NCBI RefSeq assembly: GCF_008704495.1
Contig: NZ_CP023699.1
Location: 8,060,001-8,124,000 of the forward strand
Length of the DNA stretch: 64,000 bases
From: Streptomyces kanamyceticus
Lineage (GTDB): Bacteria; Actinomycetota; Actinomycetes; Streptomycetales; Streptomycetaceae
Reading direction: 5' to 3'
Shown one piece after another: positions 59,588 through 64,000 of the stretch (its first letter is position 1; each line of letters begins with the position of its first letter). The notes under the pieces are model-generated. The model worked only from the letters and a program-made list of their open reading frames with translations, was not told the DNA's origin and did not search any database. Both the position numbers and the translations under genes were made by a program.

Positions 59588-61147
59588 GTGGACGAACGCG
59601 GCGGGAGCGGCAGGCCGCAGTCCGACGGCGCCGAGGGCCGACAGTCGAGCGGAACGGACGGTTCCGTGGAGCCGTCGCATCCGGTCGACACGGCACGGCC
59701 CCGGCACGACGAGGCGGAAGGACCCTCGCCGGTGCCCAGAGACGCGACCCCTAAGACCCCTAAGATCCCTGAGGTCCAGGGGGCCCAGGAGGGTCCGGGG
59801 GCCTCGGAAACCTCTGAGACCCAGGAGACTCCCGAGGCCCGCGAAACCCACGAGACCCGCGAGGCCCGCGAAACCCGCGAGACCCCGGTGCGCGACCGCC
59901 TGACCAAGGCGGCGCCCCAGGACCCACCCGCCGAGCGCTCCCACGCCACCCACGGCCCGACGGGCAAGGCGACACCGCCCGCCAAATCGCGGCGCGGCCC
60001 CGGCGGCGGACTGCTCATGGGCAAGCCCTTCGGCGTCCCCGTGTACGTCGCGCCCAGTTGGTTCCTCGTCGCCGCCCTCATCACCTGGGTCTTCGGCGGC
60101 CAGCTCGACCGCGTCCTGCCCGAGCTCGGCGGCGCCCGCTACCTGGTCTCGCTCTTCTTCGCCGTCGCCTTCTACGCCTCCGTGCTCGTCCACGAACTGG
60201 CCCACACCGTCGCGGCCCTCCGCTTCAAGCTGCCGGTACGCCGGATCCAGCTGCAGTTCTTCGGCGGCGTCTCGGAGATCGAGAAGGAGTCCGAGACCCC
60301 CGGCCGCGAATTCGTCCTCGCCTTCGTCGGCCCGCTCCTGTCCCTGGTGCTCGCCGGAGTGTTCTACGCGGGCATGCGCGCCGTCGAACCGGGCACCGTC
60401 CCCGGCGTCCTGCTCGCGGGCCTGATGATCTCCAACCTCATCGTGGCCGCCTTCAACCTCCTGCCGGGCCTGCCCCTGGACGGCGGCCGCATGCTGCGCG
60501 CCGTCGTCTGGAAGATCACCGGCAAGCCCATGAGCGGCACCATCGCCGCAGCCTGGGTCGGCCGCGCCCTCGCCGTCTCCGTACTCATCGGTCTGCCGCT
60601 GCTCAACCAGTCCGGCGCGCTCGGAGGCGAGGCCCAGGACATCGGCGGCATGGACACCGTCACCGACGCCCTGCTCGCCGCGATCCTCGCCGCGATCATC
60701 TGGACCGGCGCCGGAAACAGCCTCCGCGTGGCCCGTCTGCGCGAACACCTGCCCGAACTGCGGGCCCGCACCCTGACCCGCCGCGCCGTCCCCGTCGAGA
60801 GCGACACCCCGCTCTCCGAAGCGCTGCGCAGGGCCAATGACGCCGGTGCCCGCGCCCTCGTCGTGGTCGACCCCGACGGCGACCCCATGTCCGTCGTCCG
60901 CGAGGCCGCCATCGTCTCCGTACCCGAGCACCGCCGTCCCTGGGTCACAGTCAGCGGCCTCGCCCAGGACATCACCGAGGGCATGCGGGTCTCCGCCGAG
61001 CTCGCTGGGGAGGAGCTCCTGGACACCCTGCGCGCCACGCCCGCCACGGAGTACCTGGTCGTCGAGGACTCCGGCGAGATCTACGGAGTGCTGTCCGCCG
61101 CCGACGTGGAGCGCGCCTTCGTCAAGGCGATGGCACGCCCCAGCTGA
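59588..61147 (+). CDS. Site-2 protease family membrane metalloprotease (M50) with CBS region
   Basis: A 519-residue intramembrane zinc protease. HELAH (202-206) in a membrane helix and LLPGLPLDGGR supply the zinc ligands His, His and Asp. Six or so hydrophobic segments surround them, and a C-terminal part (about 395-515) resembles a CBS pair. The first ~145 residues are a disordered cytoplasmic stretch with an ET/RET-rich repeat (about 70-100). I choose the GTG at 59588 with GAGGGGA upstream; an in-frame ATG at 59528 is possible. The substrate, perhaps an anti-sigma factor, is unknown. Confidence 0.85.
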   Translation: MDERGGSGRPQSDGAEGRQSSGTDGSVEPSHPVDTARPRHDEAEGPSPVPRDATPKTPKIPEVQGAQEGPGASETSETQETPEARETHETREARETRETPVRDRLTKAAPQDPPAERSHATHGPTGKATPPAKSRRGPGGGLLMGKPFGVPVYVAPSWFLVAALITWVFGGQLDRVLPELGGARYLVSLFFAVAFYASVLVHELAHTVAALRFKLPVRRIQLQFFGGVSEIEKESETPGREFVLAFVGPLLSLVLAGVFYAGMRAVEPGTVPGVLLAGLMISNLIVAAFNLLPGLPLDGGRMLRAVVWKITGKPMSGTIAAAWVGRALAVSVLIGLPLLNQSGALGGEAQDIGGMDTVTDALLAAILAAIIWTGAGNSLRVARLREHLPELRARTLTRRAVPVESDTPLSEALRRANDAGARALVVVDPDGDPMSVVREAAIVSVPEHRRPWVTVSGLAQDITEGMRVSAELAGEELLDTLRATPATEYLVVEDSGEIYGVLSAADVERAFVKAMARPS

Positions 61148-61193
61148 CCGCCGCGTCCCCACGCCCGTGGTCCGCGGGCTCCGCCGCGGCCGG

Positions 61194-61199
61194 TAGGCT
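61194..61199 (+). promoter_or_regulatory. -10 element (TAGGCT) of trmI, likely leaderless
   Basis: TAGGCT ends 6 bases before the trmI ATG, with no ribosome binding site, as for mshC and the histidine phosphatase. Confidence 0.5.
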
Positions 61200-61205
61200 G
61201 GTCAC

Positions 61206-62108
61206 ATGTCCGAACCGACCGGTGCCGCCCGCCGACGCGGGCCCTTCAAGGTCGGGGACCAGGTCCAGCTCACCGACCCCAAGGGACGCCACTACACGTT
61301 CACGCTCGAGGCCGGGAAGAATTTCCACACCCACAAGGGTTCCTTCCCCCACGACGAGCTGATCGGCGCTCCCGAGGGCAGTGTTGTCCGTACCACGGGA
61401 AACGTCGCCTACCTGGCGCTGCGACCCCTGCTCCCCGACTACGTCCTGTCCATGCCCCGCGGTGCCGCCGTGGTCTACCCCAAGGACGCGGGGCAGATCC
61501 TGGCCTTCGCCGACATCTTCCCCGGCGCGCGCGTCGTGGAGGCGGGCGTCGGCTCCGGCTCGCTCAGCAGCTTCCTGCTGCGCGCCATCGGCGACCAGGG
61601 AATGCTGCACTCCTACGAGCGCCGCGAGGACTTCGCCGAGATCGCCCAGCAGAACGTGGAGCGCTACTTCGGCGGCCCCCACCCCGCCTGGCAGCTCACC
61701 GTCGGCGACCTCCAGGACAACCTCAGCGACACCGAGGTCGACCGCGTCATCCTCGACATGCTCGCCCCCTGGGAGTGCCTGGAGGTCGTCTCCAAGGCGC
61801 TCGTCCCCGGCGGCATCATGTGCTGCTACGTGGCGACCACCACCCAGCTCGCCAGGACCGTCGAGTCCATCCGCGAGATCGGCGGCTTCAACGAGCCGAC
61901 CGCCTGGGAGTCGATGATCCGCAACTGGCACATCGAGGGCCTCGCGGTCCGTCCCGACCACCGCATGATCGGCCACACCGGCTTCCTGCTCACCGCCCGC
62001 CGCCTCGCGGACGGCGTCGAGCCCCCCATGCGCCGCCGCCGCCCCGCCAAGGGCGCGTACGGCGAGGACTACTCAGGACCCAACGCCGACGGCGGCTCGC
62101 CGCGCTGA
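61206..62108 (+). CDS. trmI: tRNA (adenine-N1)-methyltransferase TrmI
   Basis: A 300-residue SAM-dependent methyltransferase that makes m1A58 in tRNA. The SAM-binding motif EAGVGSGSL is at 112-120, with an N-terminal beta domain and the family's GHTGFLLTARRL near the end. In mycobacteria the homologue lies near the proteasome genes, as here. The transcript seems leaderless. It ends before a strong terminator. Confidence 0.92.
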   Translation: MSEPTGAARRRGPFKVGDQVQLTDPKGRHYTFTLEAGKNFHTHKGSFPHDELIGAPEGSVVRTTGNVAYLALRPLLPDYVLSMPRGAAVVYPKDAGQILAFADIFPGARVVEAGVGSGSLSSFLLRAIGDQGMLHSYERREDFAEIAQQNVERYFGGPHPAWQLTVGDLQDNLSDTEVDRVILDMLAPWECLEVVSKALVPGGIMCCYVATTTQLARTVESIREIGGFNEPTAWESMIRNWHIEGLAVRPDHRMIGHTGFLLTARRLADGVEPPMRRRRPAKGAYGEDYSGPNADGGSPR

Positions 62109-62136
62109 CCGCGCGGGCCGACCCCCAAGAAGCAGG

Positions 62137-62182
62137 CGCCGCCGCCGAGTTCCCTGACCGACCAGGGAACTCGGCGGCGGCG
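62137..62182 (+). terminator. 20-bp perfect stem-loop after trmI
   Basis: Arms 62137-62156 and 62163-62182 pair perfectly around a 6-base loop, followed by TCGTTTCG. It lies 28 bases past the trmI stop. Confidence 0.8.
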
Positions 62183-62323
62183 TCGTTTCGTTGACAGGAC
62201 ACCAGCGGCGTACCGACAGGACCGACCAACCCACCGGACCCCGGTGTTCCACCTCACTGTGAGGTATGGCACGATGCTGGCCACCTCCCCCACCGGCACA
62301 GCCCTCACAGGAGACACTTCCTC

Positions 62324-62902
62324 GTGCAGCACCCCGCCGTCCCGGAACTGGCACACACCACCGCGCGCCCCATCCACTGGCTGGCCACCGCGGCGGCGCT
62401 GGCCGCCGTCATCGGAGGCTCGGCCGCCCTGCAGCCCGACCCGGCGAACGCCGCACCGACAGGACCGAAGGCACACAGCGGGACCGCCCCGGCCCCCGCT
62501 CCCGCGCCCGACCCCGCCTCCGTCGACTTCCCCCTGGACTGCGGCTCCGTCGGGCCCGTCGTCAAGAAGAAGGCATCAGGGGACCTCGACGGGGACGGCA
62601 AGCCGGAAACCGTCGCCGTGGTGCACTGCAAGGCAGGCTCCGGCACCCCACCCGACGCGGTCTACGTGATCACCCGCGCCGGATCGGGCAAGCCCCGCCT
62701 GGTCGCCACACTGGTCGACCCCAAGGAGCGGCTGAACGTCAGCGCCTTCGCCGTACGCGACGGCGCGGTCACCGCCACCCTGCTCGGCTACTCCTCGCCC
62801 AACGTGCCCCGCTGCTGCCCCGACCGCGAGGACAAGGCCAAGTGGCGATGGAACGACGGCACATTCGAGCGAACAGATCCCGCCGCGGCGCGCAGCATCT
62901 GA
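62324..62902 (+). CDS. Small secreted or membrane-anchored hypothetical protein
   Basis: A 192-residue protein I do not recognise by name. A hydrophobic segment (WLATAAALAAVIGGSAA, about 19-35) and a cleavage-like ANAA suggest export. A Pro/Ala linker follows, then a folded part with the Asp-rich DLDGDGKPETVAVV, similar to FG-GAP/EF-hand-like calcium loops, and four Cys residues. It starts at GTG with AGGAG at rather long spacing. It converges with the ferredoxin gene. Confidence 0.75.
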   Translation: MQHPAVPELAHTTARPIHWLATAAALAAVIGGSAALQPDPANAAPTGPKAHSGTAPAPAPAPDPASVDFPLDCGSVGPVVKKKASGDLDGDGKPETVAVVHCKAGSGTPPDAVYVITRAGSGKPRLVATLVDPKERLNVSAFAVRDGAVTATLLGYSSPNVPRCCPDREDKAKWRWNDGTFERTDPAAARSI

Positions 62903-62921
62903 CGCCGCGGCGGCCGGCGGG

Positions 62922-63236
62922 TCACTCCGCGTCGGGCCCGTAGACCTCGACGCTGTCCGAGACGCGGCGCACGTGAATGCAGTCGCCGGGACACTCCTTC
63001 GCGGAGTCCACGACGTCACGCAGAAGCGGCAGCGGCACGGGCGTTGTGGCCCCCGGAGCCTGCAGCAGCTCGTCGTCGCCGCTCTTCACATAGGCCAGGC
63101 CGTCGATGTCCAGCTCGAAGACCTCGGGCGCGTACTGCGCACAGATGCCGTCTCCGGTGCAGAGGTCCTGGTCGATCCAGACCTCCAGCAGATCATGGCC
63201 CTCACTGCCGGTCTCGGCGTCGTGCCGCACGGTCAT
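62922..63236 (-). CDS. Ferredoxin, [3Fe-4S]/[4Fe-4S] type
   Basis: A 104-residue single-cluster ferredoxin with Cys26, Asp29, Cys32 (CTGDGIC) and Cys82, Cys86 (CPGDC). The Asp in place of a fourth Cys suggests a [3Fe-4S] cluster, as in ferredoxins serving cytochromes P450. A small insertion separates the cluster halves. No P450 is in the window. CAGGAG precedes the ATG. It is divergent from arc, a position conserved in Streptomyces. Confidence 0.88.
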   Translation of the reverse strand: MTVRHDAETGSEGHDLLEVWIDQDLCTGDGICAQYAPEVFELDIDGLAYVKSGDDELLQAPGATTPVPLPLLRDVVDSAKECPGDCIHVRRVSDSVEVYGPDAE

Positions 63237-63490
63237 CTCTCCTGCCGTTTGCTGCGCCGAGCGGCCCGGTTGATGTGCAAGTCGGGCCAGCCCTGACGGG
63301 TGTTGAACACTTCGACGATACAACCGCCCGCTTTCCGATGTTGTTGGGTGGGTATTCCCCTGACGTGAGGGAGAGCGCAAGGGTGAAGATCGGACACACC
63401 CCCATCGTCTTTGTGATCTAGGGGTTTCAATCGACACCCACCCAGGTAGGGTCTGGAAGCGTCCAGCTCCCCTTGGAGGAGGTGAGGACC

Positions 63491-64000
63491 GTGGCAGCCC
63501 ACGACGACGACATCAACCGCGGCATCCGGCCCGGGCGAGGGTCTGAGGACCCCGCCGGACAGGTTGCCTATCTCGAGCAGGAAATCGCCGTCCTGCGACG
63601 CAAGCTCGCCGACTCTCCGCGTCATACGAGGATTCTCGAAGAGCGGATCGTCGAGCTGCAGACCAACCTGGCCGGCGTGTCCGCGCAGAACGAGCGGCTC
63701 GCCAACACGCTCCGCGAGGCCCGCGACCAGATCGTGGCCCTCAAGGAAGAAGTCGACCGGCTCGCACAGCCACCGGCCGGCTTCGGAGTCTTCCTCGTGG
63801 CGAACGAGGACGGCACGGCGGACATCTTCACCGGGGGCCGCAAGCTCCGGGTGAACGTCAGCCCCAGCGTGGAGCTCGAAGAGCTCAGGCGCGGCCAGGA
63901 AGTGATGCTCAACGAAGCGCTCAACGTGGTCGAGGCCATGGAGTACGAGAGCGTCGGCGACATCGTCACCCTCAAGGAAATCCTCGAGGACGGCGATCGA
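63491..64000 (+). CDS. arc: Proteasome-associated ATPase Arc/Mpa, N-terminal part (cut by window edge)
   Basis: The first 170 codons of the AAA+ unfoldase that feeds pupylated proteins into the 20S proteasome. Residues ~20-90 form the long coiled coil that binds Pup (QVAYLEQEIAVLRRKLAD and following). The first OB domain follows (GFGVFLVANEDGTADIFTGG). The ATPase domain lies beyond the window. It starts at GTG, with GGAGGTGAGG upstream, and is divergent from the ferredoxin gene. Confidence 0.93.
   Translation, partial: MAAHDDDINRGIRPGRGSEDPAGQVAYLEQEIAVLRRKLADSPRHTRILEERIVELQTNLAGVSAQNERLANTLREARDQIVALKEEVDRLAQPPAGFGVFLVANEDGTADIFTGGRKLRVNVSPSVELEELRRGQEVMLNEALNVVEAMEYESVGDIVTLKEILEDGDR

Overview
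The window is high-GC actinobacterial chromosome and almost certainly Streptomyces. Third-codon positions are G/C throughout, many genes start with GTG, -10 elements look like TAGGCT, and the conserved gene order is the Streptomyces one around mshC, the glycerol (gyl) operon, metH and the Pup-proteasome genes. I saw no tRNA, rRNA, CRISPR array, integrase, transposase or prophage gene. About 61 genes are supported, two of them cut by the window edges.

Layout. (1) 1-9 kb: the 5' part of a helix-hairpin-helix/RecD-like protein, an aldo/keto reductase, an F420-type LLM oxidoreductase, a ferritin-like protein, a TetR regulator facing an epoxide-hydrolase-like enzyme across a perfect operator, CorA, and the conserved actinobacterial set histidine phosphatase - DUF3090 - SCO1664 family - mshC (mycothiol synthesis). 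(2) 10.4-17.4 kb: a secreted GH31 glycosidase, a cytoplasmic subtilase followed by a glutamine-rich protein that shares its C-terminal domain, and a PAC2 protein. (3) 17.5-30.6 kb: accessory catabolic block. A FadR-type regulator and a MarR regulator border an 11-gene leftward operon (28.9 down to 18.9 kb) encoding aldehyde dehydrogenase, extradiol-type dioxygenase, aspartate-dehydrogenase-like enzyme, hydrolase, cupin, two SDRs, ThDP enzyme, Rieske oxygenase and its reductase. A divergent MFS importer shares the promoter region. (4) 30.6-43.3 kb: a second accessory block. An 8-gene leftward operon carries a nucleoside-type ABC importer, a nucleoside phosphorylase, an MTA/SAH-deaminase-like amidohydrolase, a molybdopterin oxidoreductase and a flavin reductase. 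Divergent mtnA and nearby mtnD-mtnC-mtnB complete most of a methylthioadenosine (methionine) salvage route. (5) 43.3-64 kb: an LLM oxidoreductase, then the core glpF-glpK-glpD operon with gylR, metH, a HAD phosphatase, two oligopeptide-type binding lipoproteins, an orphan response regulator, a RecB-family nuclease, a site-2 protease, TrmI, a small secreted protein, a ferredoxin and the start of the proteasomal ATPase Arc.

How they work together. Region 3 reads as import, ring hydroxylation, ring opening, hydrolysis and aldehyde oxidation of an unidentified aromatic or cyclic compound, with repeated TAAGNGCTTA decamers in the shared promoter. Region 4 reads as capture of methylthio-nucleosides, deamination, phosphorolysis to methylthioribose-1-phosphate and recycling towards methionine. 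Upstream of its importer operon is a previously unannotated-looking 33-codon leader with eight cysteine codons and a strong ribosome binding site, suggesting control by cysteine supply. The strongest candidates for undescribed biology are this leader and its operon, the catabolic operon with an SDR lacking its catalytic residues, and the subtilase/Gln-rich protein pair.
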